NCBI RefSeq assembly: GCF_010015445.1
Contig: NC_053133.1
Location: forward strand, 7,610,309 to 7,674,308
Direction of reading: 5' to 3'
Source: Perca fluviatilis
Lineage: Eukaryota > Chordata > Actinopteri > Perciformes > Percidae
Length of the DNA: 64,000 nucleotides
Below, piece after piece: positions 34,506-45,900 of this stretch. The translations under genes and the position numbers were made by a program. A model generated the notes under the pieces. It was given only the letters and a program-made list of their open reading frames with translations, ran no database searches and was not told the DNA's origin. The number at the start of each line of letters is the position of its first letter. The stretch's first letter is position 1.

Positions 34506-36225
34506 CTGTAGAGCGGTAATTACACAATGTAAATCCATTGATTACCTACTGCTGTAAAAAAGCCCACAATAAATAGCATCAAAAACTGGATGTGGTTTCA
34601 TGAAAATCTAAAGGATTATAACGGTTTTACATTATTAACATGTTGAATACTGAGTAATTGGGCAGTATGGAAATGATACAGAGGATGCTAAAAATGAATT
34701 AGGTTACTAAATGTACAGCTCTCTGTAGAGTTATGACTGCAGTTGTTATTTTTCTCCTTCCATAAAACCTCTGGAAAGCTTTGCAATCACAGCCCCAGTG
34801 CACTCACTTTTTTATTGTCTACCAGCTGTTGGAAACTTTACACTGTGAAGAGGAAGAAAGAAATGGGGAGGTCCTCTGAGGACCCATTTGTAGAGCTCCA
34901 GCAATTTAAGCCGATATCTCTGGTGCTGTAGCAGGTGTGCATCCTTTGTGGGTTTCACCTTAATCCAACTTCCAGAAAAAAAGAATCATAACTATGAAAA
35001 ACAGACAGACAATCTCTTTTTCATGGCTTTGTTGGGCTGATATTAAATGTTCCTGTTGAACACTTCCAGCCCACAGGTCTACACACCGCCTTGGTGAACA
35101 ACCTGTCAATACTGGACAGCGTAGATCAATACACTTTCAGGCACTGACAGAACCCTGAGTATGTTAGTGAGAACAGAGAGGTGAAGAGATTCAATCCAAC
35201 ATGAGGATTGTAACGCCAGCAAAACCTTAAACAAAATGGAACCCAAACATTTTAATTACAAGGACTACCTTTCCACCGAAAGTCATTACACAAAAGCTAA
35301 TTAGCAGCACAATCAAAGCTCAAGCAGTAGTGTTATTCAGTTACTTGTTTATCCTTGATTTGTCTCTATGTGGCTGAGGCTGATGGGAGATCTTAACTCG
35401 TAGCACATTTTAAAGCAAGGAGAAAACAGTGGGGTCAATAGGTAGGTGTCGCATGATATCGGTTCCATCTGATTGGCCGGTTTTACAGCTCCGTTTCCAT
35501 CTCTGTGTCTTGTCCAATCATTAAAGGCCAGTATCTTTGGAGCAGGAAGTAAAGATTGTGGCCCGTGGAACCATTTAGATCTCTCACAGATCTGCTTAAT
35601 GCTGCGCATCGATCGCTTTTCCCTTTTAAAAACAAATGGACAACTCTGATGGTCCAAATGGCCCTTTTCCCAATTATAGGCTTGGGTGGCTTTCAATCCT
35701 CCTACAGAAACACTCGGCCCTTAACTTCAGATAACTACTTAGTGGCCTGTGTGTGATCCTTCCTCATCTCGTATGTACCTAAACACGCAGAGTTCACACA
35801 CAAAAACACACACACTTGTGCTGCTGGTGAAGTGAATCCTATATTTTCAGTCTTTTCCATTAAAAGTCTTGGTTTGAGCAAATATAACTTTGTTGTTGGT
35901 GTTGTATCAGTAATCAGATCAAAATGAGGATTAATCTTCTGCATGTGTTTTCCTTTTAATGGAGAATAAGTCACACTGAGATGAGAAATATTGAATCAGA
36001 AAATGCTGCACACATAAAAAAAACAAAAGAAACCCACAATTTTCGCATTTTTTTCCCATGGTCCACTACCTTATAGAGGCCTTATCGAAAGCTACAAACT
36101 TGACCCGTCTTTCCAGACGGGCAGCCAAGCAGGCCCCTAAACAGCAGGCCGACACTGTGTTCTACTTAATCTTGGATGAGGAGCAGCAGCAGCAACAGAA
36201 TCCAAAGAAGGGGTGAACTCGGAGG

Positions 36226-36289
<64 letters not shown>

Positions 36290-38029
36290 TGCTGTCAACA
36301 AGCTCTTATGGTGAACAGATGTGGGGGAACTCCCTCACTACTCCTTAGCCTGAAGCCATGTATACACACACACACACTCACACACAGTCGCTCACACACA
36401 CATATGTACTGTAACACATACTCAAGACAAGAGGAGGAGAAGCAAAACAATCATTTGGAGTAAATTCCTGAGATGGCTGAGATGGCTGCGGTCGATTTTA
36501 CACAGAAAGGCCAAAATCAGAGAAAACCAAATAAGATGTTGAAGTGGAGGGTGGTAAACACCGGCTGTACGGAAGAGGTCGTTTTTTTTTTTTTTAACTC
36601 TGTGGTTTCGCAGGAATGGCGCTCTCAGGGAAGCCAGCATGAGTTAGAACAGTGGTCTACAGGGCATGATTTATCCCCTTCCCATGCACGACAGAGTGCC
36701 CTATTTGACGGCGAGGCAGACATAAAGCAGCTGTCTCTGTGAGCAGCTCTTAGAAAGAGATGCTATCGGTCAATGGGCCATACTTTAGTCACGCTCGACA
36801 AAGTCTTTCTCCACCCTGAGCAAGCAGCGTTTATTGTGCATTTATCTTCGCAGGGAGTTAGTCTTACATAACAGTATCAAACTGCTGTATTCCATCTGTG
36901 CTCTGATTTACGGGCTCGTAGGAGAATCCAAGTGAAAGGTAAATTTGATTACACAGTGTGTGGCCTTCCAGCATGTCTTTTCAAGCATTGACATTCTTTT
37001 GCTTGAGTGGAGATATCATTTCACGTAGTCTTTTTTTTACATTTTAGAACTGAAATATTTATTTCTTCTTGAGCCTCCATGTTTTCCTAAACTATTTGTT
37101 TTTAACTACTTGACATGACATACTATTTACGTCTATCCAGACGGAATTCACCTCAAAACACCACAGAAAATGACTTTGACCCTGAGTGCTAAATGTCTAT
37201 CCAGATCAAGACCCAAAAAGCATAGAAGGTGCTCAAAACACTCACCTTCTTATAAACAGTTATTTTGTATTTTGTATTCTTTTGCAGTCAATCTTTTGTA
37301 TTGACTGTTGGCATTAAATCATATCCGTGTGTGTCAGTATTGAAAAGAGACTGCTGAGGTTTTCAAAAGTGATTTATTTTTTATCTATTCATTTATTTAT
37401 CATTAATGTTTTTCCCGTCATGGGTCCAAACAGACCTGTGGAAAACCTACACAAAGTGCATGAATTAACTTTTTCCTATCTGAGTGTTGCTTTATATGAT
37501 ATATATATGAATAAATTGTCTTATGTGCATTTAACAACCATGTCCGATTTGACTGACAAAAATATGATGAGTACAGCCCTGCAATTAAAACAAGAATTAG
37601 TAGCAACAAACAAAGGTAAGCTAACATTAATCTGACATTAGTACTTTACTTTCAATTGGCTATCTTTTGTGTTTTTAGACTAAATGTAAGAATGAGTGTA
37701 CAGTAGGATTAATCTATGCTGTCAACCGTCTAAATCTTCCTTTAGATGTTTGCTTCCGGAATATTACTATGTATGTTCTCTGAAGTTCTAGCTGCTGGTC
37801 TTAAAAATTTTGTGCGTAACTTTTTGACATTAATGAACGTTCATTACATTCAAGCCATTGCCAAATGAGTTGCTACAAAGCTAATTAAGACTATCAGCTC
37901 CACCCAACTCTCTCTGGATTTCTCAGTATGGCTATGTTTAGAAGATTGTGGCGTCCGGCGACTTTCGCGCGCAGAAACTCAAGTGAAGATAATTACCTTT
38001 TTTTAATCATCTGTGTCCTCCTACTACCA
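34506..38029. other. Unassigned sequence
   Basis: No supported gene. It contains the (GA)n microsatellite at 36230-36283, CA-rich sequence at 36364-36412 and a T-run at 36581-36594. Open frames such as 37327-37635 have no recognisable domain. Confidence 0.4.
36230..36283 (+). repeat. (GA)n microsatellite
   Basis: About 27 uninterrupted units. Confidence 0.97.
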
Positions 38030-38156
38030 ACTGCAAGGGGGAGGGGTGGGGGATGCGTGCGATCACGGAAGGCTTGTATCATGTGGACGCGCCGACAGTG
38101 TTGTTGTCATTACTTAGAATTCCTAATGGGGGAGACAGAAACTACGCACTATAGCT
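38030..38156 (+). mobile_element. TTAA-type MITE fragment (family A, copy 2)
   Basis: Opposite in orientation to 776-888, and ends at TTAA (38157-38160) with ACTACGCACTATAGC just inside. The left boundary is not determined; the element may extend back toward 37890. Confidence 0.6.
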
Positions 38157-38464
38157 TTAAGCCCAGTTCACACCAATGCGACGAGACATCATCTCCATAG
38201 CAAGGACTCGTTGTACTTCCATCCTAACTTCCGACTTCCAGGCTTTTTGTAGCTGAATATATCATTTGTTGCGTCTAAATATGAATGTGGATAACGTTAG
38301 TGATAGTGAGATGCTTGCTACAGTTGCATTTCTAGTGATGAATCGGTGAAAACGTGTTTTATTTCTCGTATTCACGGCTTTGTCCTAGGCGCTCTCTCTC
38401 CTCAGTCACTCTCTAGCTCGCTTGACCGTACGTGCTTGACGTTGACGTTGAGCCTCCGTTAACA

Positions 38465-39895
38465 GTTCAAGTTCAAGTTCAAGACCTTTATTTGTCCCCG
38501 AGGGGCAATTAGTTTTGCTGCAGTAGCAAAGTAGTACACAAACAATACATGACAACAAAAACACATTCAACATCATTAAAATTTACAATACACATCCGAC
38601 AAATTTATATATTAATACCCCTAACATATAAATGTAGAATTCAGTTCAGTGCATATGTTACCTCTTTTTTTCAGAATTTATCAAAGAGATAGCAAAGGGT
38701 ACAAAGGAGAATTTATATCTATTTGTTTTGGCGTATGGCTGACTAAGTCGGGAACCGGAAGGCAACATCTTAAATTCTGCATACAGGGGATGAGAACAGA
38801 CATGATGGATTCTGCCTTTTTCAGTACATGTCTATTATGCAGTTCATTTAGTTTTACCTGTGGAATCCCAATAATTTTGCTGCTAACTTAATTTACCATG
38901 GCTAATGTGTTCTTCTGTTTTAAACTAAGAGAAGCATACCAGCAAATACATGAAAAAGTAAAAACGGACTCAATAAAAGATTTATAAAACAATGTCATCA
39001 AAGATCTGTCTACTTGAAACTTAGCTAACTTTCTCAGACAGAAGAGACGTTGCTGACTTTTCTTATTCAGCATGTCTGTGTTCAGGTCAAAGGTCAACTT
39101 GTTATCAATAATGATTCCCAAATACTTGTACGACTCAACAAATTCAACCTCTTTTCCATTTATAATGGTCTTATCAAGAGTTGGATGGTGACGTCTAAAA
39201 TCAATGCACATTTCCTTTGTCTTTGTAACATTTAAGCCCAAAAAAGCTTCTTTGCACCAGTTTAAAAAATAAGGTAGTACCGGGCCGTAAGTTGTTTCAT
39301 TGTTGTCCAGTAAACCTACTATGACAGTATCATCAGCAAACTTTAAAATATAATTATTGGTTAGTTCACTACGACAATCCTTTGTGTACATAATGTACAG
39401 AAGAGGAGAGAGAACACAGCCTTGAGGGGAGCCGGTTGATGTCACTGAAATTCCAGACAGATGTCCATTTACTCTCACTCTCTGTGTCCTATTTGTAAGA
39501 AAGTCCAAAGTCCAGCCCACCAAGTTTTAATTTAACCCAAAATATTTTATGAGCTTCTGCACCAATAAATGGGGCTGGATAGTGTTGAAGGCAGACGAGA
39601 AATCCGCAAAAAGCAATCTAACATGATTTTTATTTCCCTCTAAGTGCTTGTATATGAGGTTAAGCAAAGTTATAGTCGCATCCTGTACCCCCCTGTTGGC
39701 TCTATAAGCAAACTGCAAGGGGTCGAGAAGATGTTCAATTTTTTCCAGCAGTTCTTTCTTTATAATTTTTTCAAAAGACTTCATAACTAATGAAGTTAGA
39801 GCCACTGGTCTATAGTCATTTAGAATTTTTGGGTGTTGGAATAATTATTGATTGTTTCCATAAATTTGGGACTCTGTGTTGACAAAGGGATAAAT
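38465..39895 (-). mobile_element. 5'-truncated CR1/L2/Rex1-group LINE
   Basis: On the minus strand a reverse-transcriptase region is followed by a 3' UTR. The end is a TTGAAC hexamer tail (38465-38482 on plus, read as GTTCAA), with AATAAAGGTCTTGAAC just before. The 5' end fades near 39895. The element is inserted in a CAGTTC-ended DNA element. Confidence 0.85.
38888..39890 (-). pseudogene. LINE reverse transcriptase, one nonsense codon and one frameshift
   Basis: Non-LTR reverse transcriptase that would copy its RNA at the nicked target. The minus strand reads, in order, VPNLWKQSIIIPTPK (about 39890-39835), then a one-base shift, then ILNDYRPVALTSLVMKSFEK and LDPLQFAYRANRGVQDA (RT block 2), and LFADFSSAFNTI with the first catalytic Asp of the palm. 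A stop codon TAA at 39527-39529 interrupts the same frame directly before NLVGWTLDFLTNRTQRV. The following 211 codons contain GSPQGCVLSP, then KFADDT (about 39327-39343), LNVTKTKEMCIDFR and YKYLGIIIDNKLTF. The reading ends at TAA near 38888. No endonuclease domain is left because of 5' truncation. Only two lesions in about 330 codons suggests a fairly young copy. Confidence 0.9.
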
Positions 39896-40217
39896 TAAAA
39901 ATATAATAAAAAATAAAACCTAATTGATCTGCACAGAGGGTCAACATGCGGCTACTAATGTTTGTAACAGAAATAAAATGGATTATGGATCATTTTATTG
40001 TAGCTGACTTTACAAGATGACTTCTCTATTGGCTGTTGAAACAGTTGACGTCCCTTACGTTCTAAAACCAGCCTCTGCGACTTGACCAGCTGAGTCGCAG
40101 CCACACCATCAGCTGGTTTAAGGCAAGCTGAGACGGGCCGGTCCAGACCGCTGCAACTTTTCTCTGCGATGTTCTAAAACAATGTTTTGTCTCTTTGCGA
40201 ATATTTGGTCTGAACTG

Positions 40218-41937
40218 TACTCAAGCAGTATTCAAGCAAAACAGTAAGTGAATTCAGCTAGACAATCTGGAAAAATCTAAACAGGATTCCAAAATTGCAT
40301 TGAACCTTGCAACTGGCAAAACTCCAAACCTGTGAGTCACACCAAGTCTATATAGATGGATATACAGAGCTCCAGGTTAGAGGGAAACTTTTTTGGGGTG
40401 AACTGTCCCTTTAAGGAAGAAAACGCCGAGCTAGTGATTACTTCGAAGCCGTGTTTCACATAATGTGGAATGAGGTTTAACACTGCAGCCGACAGGACAT
40501 TTGACACTAATTATTTACTTGCTTACCTGTTGTTCTGATTTTGATTACCAAAGCTAACCTGCAATATTACACCCTTATCATCCCACCTTGGCAGAAATCC
40601 ATACACAAAATTGCATTAGTTGTGGCCATTGCTTTCTACAGTAGTAGGGCTCTCCAGTCTGTGACATACAGTGTGTAAACATTTGGCCAATAGACCTTTC
40701 ATCCCCCAATGTGGTTAAGCCATTAACCTCTTTACAGTAGCTTGCAGCTCGCCTGCACTCTTCTTTATTGTCCTTTGGTTTCATCATTATTTACTTGACA
40801 AACAGCCGTTATTAGTCAAAAAGCACTCCGCAGGCCTGGATTAGCTCTAGGGGCTTTCATTATCCTTCGATTCTACCACCTTGATTACTTTCAATTGGCG
40901 TGAACACCTCATTTTCTAGCATAATCTAATTCAATATCATCTCATTTGGGGGCTGATAGAATGAGACCCGAGATAATTTGCACAGTTCGGTATTGCACCG
41001 GGATTAAATGTTTGTCTTGCAAAGTAATGATGATGTGTTGGAAATATGGAGCATCTATTAATTTGACGTCTGTGCTCAGAGAGGGAATGGGGCAGGTTCA
41101 TACTGGTTGCATACCAAGGTGCTCTAAACACAGACATACCGAACGTGACCTGGTAGGAGTCAATGACTCATTTCACCTCAGGCGACTTTGCTCTTTTTGA
41201 CAAGGGCTAAAAGAATGTAAACAAGTTCCCAGTCTCTGCAAATCTGGCCTATTATCTGAGGACTGCTACAGAGATTTGCCTTGATGACAAGTGTTTGTTT
41301 CTTGACGGAAAAGAGCACAAAGCACAAACACTTTGTGGAGGAGGAGAATTTTGATTAGATGTCAGATTAAGTAGCATGTGAAGAAATGTTTCCTTTTTTT
41401 TTTTCAACCTTGGAATAACTTTTCAATTTCTATTTCCATCTTGGTTTAGTTTGACTTGTTTGCTGCCTCTGCCTGACATTGGAAGAATAAACAAATGTAA
41501 CAGTGCAGGAAAACAATTCTTTATCAAATTCATTCCAGCTTCCAGTCTAACCTTTCAGGCATAGGAGAAAGTGATCATTTTCTTGTTCACAGGAGACAGG
41601 AAAGGTGACTATCTGTCAGCACCATCTAACGTCTCTCATTCTCCTGGTGTCCACTGGTCCTAGTCAAACCGATGTCTCCAGTGGTCAATCAGTCACCCAG
41701 ACAGCTGCTCCAAACACAGCTCAGACCTCAGGCCAACAGACTGCAAATCACTTACCTGATTGTACCGGTTTAACCGTTTTTAGAAACATGCTGAGGAGAT
41801 CCTAACAGGGTATATAAGATTTCATTTACCACGAATGGAATTTTGTCTGAACTAATCAGAGCTGATATTAAGGACACATACAGAGCAATGTTGTGAATAT
41901 CTATTCATGTATTCACCGTCTTTATTTCTGCTGTATT
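40218..41937. other. Unassigned sequence with one TTAA-element end
   Basis: GGGGTGAACTGTCCCTTTAA near 40394-40413 looks like the right end of another TTAA-type element. Its partner end is not visible. The open frame 41605-41805 is rich in Ser, Thr and Gln, but has no domain. No gene supported. Confidence 0.4.
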
Positions 41938-42043
41938 TCAACACATTCTCACTCCCATCGCGTCAAATACGGACGCTTGGTCATGTGCCATTGGCATTTG
42001 CTATTGACCTTGAAAGTCATATTTAGACGCGCTTGGTCGGGAC

Positions 42044-43887
42044 CAGAGGTGGTTAGAGTAGCCAAAAATTGTACTCAAGTAAAAGTACTGTTACTTCAGA
42101 ATAATATGACTCAAGTAAAAGTAAAAAGTAGTCATCCAAATAATTACTTGAGTAAGAGTAAAAAAGTACTTGGTGAAAAACTACTCAAGTACTGAGTAAC
42201 TTGAGTAACGTCTGATTTATTTTTTAACACAAGCATTCAATCAGACAGACAAAAATACAAAATAATCATCTTTAGGCAAATTATAGTTCATCCAATCAAT
42301 TAAATAAATTTAAATTAATTAATTAATTACAAAATAGCTTAAATTAAAATAATCCAGGTAAATTCAAGTACTTAAAAAATAAAATAATAATACACAAAAA
42401 ACAAATAAGCACAAGTAACCCAAATTTCCAAACCTTACTATACTTTATACTTTATACTTAATAACTTAGTAATGTAGCTGCTGTTTGGCACGTTTACTAA
42501 GGTAAACGTGCTTTCATTACGAGGCCAGAGGCCTGTACTACGAAGCAAGATTTGGGGTTAACGAGGTAACTTCAGGTTCACCAGGGTTTTCTGTGTCACG
42601 AAAGTGGATCACTTGTTACCGGGTTCAATCGCCGTGGTAACTTACACTGGACGCCTAACCTGGTCGGGAGCAGGTTAAGTTGGAGATGAGAGATCAACCG
42701 GTGTAAAAGCACCGCCTACTGACCAATCAATACTCGACTGATAACGGCGTCACAGTTCTTATAGAAGATCAGGCGGAGCTCGGTGCGAGGAGAAAGAGGG
42801 GGAGAGAGGGGTGCGCTCATACAAAAAACATTTTGAGACCGACAACCCCGTTAACATTCCCTGATGGGTATATTTATATTACATATCGGCTATTTCTCAG
42901 CTTCTTGAGCCGTGTGTAATGTTTTTTATATTTTTTCTTTGCTCTCACGATCGCTTCCACTGCCAGGGTTGCATCTGAAATAACAGGCTAAAGCAACGGC
43001 AGTTTATGGAAATTACAAGTGTAACTATGGTCAGATCTTGTGCCTGACTGATGGGGAAGTGATATTGATAAGCGTTGGGATGTACGCATCTACAGCATCG
43101 CCTATTTTTGTTTTTGCCAGCTGTCCTCCTGTTTTAGGAAGCAGCGACTGTATTGCATTTTGCCTGTAAAACCGTGTCTGTGTTCTTCATATTTATGTAA
43201 AATTATAGTTTGCTCTTCTTATGTAAAATATGTGACTATTGGTCATGCTGTGCAAACATCGCCTCTTTTATGTGAACACGCCCCACTGGATTGGGAAACC
43301 CTGATGGTTGATTGAACTAGTTGTTAACCACCGTCGTGACACAGCTTATGTGGGACCGCGGTTGTTGGGTTAAGTGAAGCCGGGTAACTGAAATAAATCC
43401 AGGACATGTTGATCTGGCCTCTGGGGTGTTCCTCCTTGTCTGTGTCTGCATTGCCGACGGCTGATTCTGACATTGTCATTTTTGTTTTGCTGCGGCTGTA
43501 AAGCTAACCCGTCCCGCCGATGAGATTGAGTATGGTCCCGTGGAGACTGCACAACTACGTTTGATTGGTGAAACACAGTCACGTGGTAGAGCGTTTAGCG
43601 GAAGTCTCTCTCTCTCTCTCTCTCTCTGTCAAAATAAAACGAGGGTAAAATGAATGAGGCGTACGCGGGGGGATAAAAACAATGACGCGTAGAATACCAA
43701 AGAGGTAAAAAGAAAAGTAGCGAGCTCATTGTAGCCTAATGTAGCAGAGTAAGAGTACAGTTTCTTCTTCACAAATCTACTATAGTATATATAGTGATTT
43801 AAAACTACTTCTAGAAGTATAATCTTTTCAAAAACTTACTCAAGTAAATGTAACAGAGTAAATGTATCTCGTTACTACCCACCTCTG
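42044..43887. mobile_element. hAT element, 1844 bp, perfect 8-bp TSD
   Basis: Ends CAGAGGTGG and CCACCTCTG form perfect 9-bp inverted tips, extended by imperfect TACTCAAGTAAAAGTA-like subterminal repeats on both sides. The duplication GTCGGGAC is perfect (42036-42043 and 43888-43895). Eight bases and CAG tips are diagnostic of hAT. No hAT transposase domain is readable, so it is non-autonomous. It carries a (TC)n run at 43603-43627 and a nested repeat at about 42525-43424. Confidence 0.92.
42525..43424. mobile_element. Nested repeat with CCAGAGGCC tips inside the hAT element
   Basis: The left edge CCAGAGGCCTGTACTACGAA resembles a common fish MITE start. The right edge in reverse is CCAGAGGCCAGATCAACATG. 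Both sides carry a CTGTGTCACGA block about 60-100 bp inside. The arms are strongly diverged, and I see no target duplication. Confidence 0.5.
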
Positions 43888-44229
43888 GTCGGGACATACG
43901 TTTAACTAACATGCGGCACAAGAACTGGACAGTTATGTTTAGGAAAAGATCGTGGGGTGGGGTTATTAAATGTGCGTTTCAGTGACACGTGGGACAAGAA
44001 CGGGACACAAACCCCGGTCACCTGGGTGAAGGTCCTGTGTGGTTTGCCTACACGGCATTTCGGTCTTTCATACTACTCGCTACCGTTGTCGCTCTTAATA
44101 CTACGTCATCTTACAGCGCCGCGGTCGAGCTGCTGCTCTGCACGGTGCGTTCCATACATACGCTGAAGGGTGCTTTTTGCGTCAGTATCTGACACTGAGA
44201 GCCACTTGACCAACTGCCACTTTGCTAGT

Positions 44230-44625
44230 TTGAAAGCCATGATGTCTCTCTTTCTCATGGGTGGGCCAAATTCTCTGGGCGGGCAAAGCAGAGAAAGGGG
44301 AGGTAACCTTGCTCCTTATGACCCCATAAGGAGAAGATTCCAGATCGGCCCATCTGAGCTTTCATTTTCTCAAAAGGCAGAGCAGGATACCCAGGGCTCG
44401 GTTTACACCTATCACCATTTCTTGCCACTGGGGGACCATAGGCAGGCTGGGGGAACTCATATTAATGTTAAAAAACCTCTGCCATGCCATGGGACCTTTA
44501 AAAGTAAGTTGGGGCGAGTTGTTGGTTCTCTGTAAGACCAACTCTATCTGTCAAGTGTCCTGAGATAACTTCTGTTACGATTTGACACTATACAGTATAT
44601 AAAATTGAATTGAATTTTTTTTCTT
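44230..44625 (+). mobile_element. Repeat with L2-like 3' tail
   Basis: 44230-44505 holds a familiar fish repeat (CTGGGCGGGCAAAGCAGAGA, CCCATCTGAGCTTTCATTTT) ending at CATGGGACCTTTAA. From 44508 the sequence is AAGTTGGGGCGAGTTGTTGG, then CCTGAGATAACTTCTGTTAC, then TATATAAAATTGAATTGAAT. The last part is the characteristic 3' tail of L2-group retroelements. No coding sequence is present. Confidence 0.55.
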
Positions 44626-44902
44626 CTTTTTGAGGTTGGCCGGTCTGATGCCTTTCAGTGACCGATATGCTATGGATGGCATGCTGAGCTGAAACAGGGA
44701 GCACCATGCAGAGCCCCCCTGGGTATAAAAGAGTGAGCCAAAAGAATGACATTGAAAACCATTTTTACTTTGAGTCATGTTAGGACTCTGAACTAGAAAG
44801 GTAGAGGCTGGAGTGGTAGAGGCAAAGCGGTGCCAGCAGCAATAGTGAGTGAAGCAGCGTCAGTGTAGCAGGGATCAGTGAGGAAGGAGTCATATTTAAA
44901 AA
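44626..44902. other. Unassigned spacer
   Basis: Poly(T)-adjacent sequence with no gene recognised. Confidence 0.4.
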
Positions 44903-45360
44903 AGTCTATATCCTCGACGTTCCACTTCGGGGATTGCTCCGTTGTCACCGGAAATTCCGCTGGATTTCACTATTTTCGGCCTGATGCCCGTTACCTTCCG
45001 CTTTCTTTGTGTTGGCATTCTAAACTCTGGTTGATTTATATGGTTACCTGCTCCTCAGATCTCTGCAGGGTAAATCCAGACAGCTAGCTAGACCATCTGT
45101 CCAATCTGAGTTTTCTGTTACACGACTAAAACAACTTTTGAACGTACACACTTTCCACCAAAAAAGTTTCCTTCCTGAGGCTATTTTGCAGCTGCACTGT
45201 GGCTCTGCCCGGGGCTTAGCACTGCCCAAGACGATTGTGATTGGTTTAAAGAAATGGCAATAAACCAGAGCAAATTTTTCTCCCATCCCAGAATGCTGTG
45301 TGGACTAGCTAGACCCTACTCCGCAGCGCTGTGGAGGAAGGTCTGGCAGAGCGAGACTAC
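44903..45360 (+). mobile_element. TAGTCT-ended family M, most complete copy
   Basis: The left end is AGTCTATATCCTCGACG. The right end in reverse is TAGTCTCGCTCTGCCAGACC. Interior blocks match fragments at 11952-12101, 23152-23263 and 60086-60300, so the whole family model can be tiled from this window. It includes AAACCAATCACAAT in the right half, a CCAAT-like word. About 458 bp, no coding capacity. Superfamily unresolved because only about 6 bp of the tips are inverted. Confidence 0.8.
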
Positions 45361-45714
45361 ATATAAAAGGGCCGCGTTGATGTGAGAATGGCTGTGATTG
45401 GTGTGTGTCTGATAGGAATGAGGGCTCATGACTTCCGTGTCCTGCATGAACTAACGCTACTTAATTTTCTGTAAGTAAAACTCCCATTCATTTCTACTGC
45501 CTTGGATGGGCATGACATGCAAAAAACTGCTTTACAAAATATCTGGTTCTCTTGTAAGAAGTAGAAGGTAAAAGCCTGTGTACATAAACAGTGGCGGAAG
45601 AAGTTAACTACCATTCTATACAGGTGCATTTAGGCAGAAATAATCCAACCACTTGAGTTTAAAAGTTACAGATTATGGTGTTGAGAAAACAGATTTTCAG
45701 CATTAATAAACGTA
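45361..45714. other. Unassigned sequence
   Basis: No gene recognised. The minus-strand open frame 45426-45629 is short and featureless. Confidence 0.4.
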
Positions 45715-45900
45715 ATGTGTTTAGTGCTAATTAAGAAACCTAGCATGTTAACACGGTAAACTAAGATAGTGAACATGGCAAATATTTCTGCTAAACATCA
45801 GCATGTTAGCATTGTCACTGTCAGCATGTCAAGGTTAGCATTTAGCTTAACGCTGTGCCTACGTACAGCCTCGGAGCTGCTTGCATGGCTGGAGACTCTT
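45715..45900 (+). repeat. Teleost GCTAACATGC-rich repeat, copy 2
   Basis: Collinear with 2238-2384. It has extra internal sequence (AACATGGCAAATATTT) missing from the first copy. It starts and ends with the same GTGTTTAGTGCTAAT and GGAGACTCTT words. Confidence 0.6.

Larger units (their letters stand above)
38164..40217. mobile_element. CAGTTC-ended DNA element split by a LINE
   Basis: The left end is CAGTTCACACCAATGCGACG and the right end in reverse is CAGTTCAGACCAAATATTCG. Both are followed by GAGAC words. About 300 bp of left part (to 38464) and about 320 bp of right part (from about 39896) flank a LINE insertion. I could not identify a clean target duplication, so hAT-like is a guess from the CAG end. 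Confidence 0.5.
41938..44195 (+). mobile_element. Older dispersed repeat interrupted by a hAT element
   Basis: Left part 41938-42043 (with CATCGCGTCAAATACGGACG) and right part 43896-44195 (with GTTTAGGAAAAGATCGTGGG and ending TTTTTGCGTCAGTATCTGAC) read as one familiar fish repeat once the 42044-43887 insertion and one duplication copy are removed. The class is not assigned. Confidence 0.55.

Noticed and set aside
41605..41805. Ser/Thr/Gln-rich 66-codon frame
   Set aside because: The composition suggests a mucin-like exon, but there are no convincing splice sites or repeats and no domain. I could not support it.
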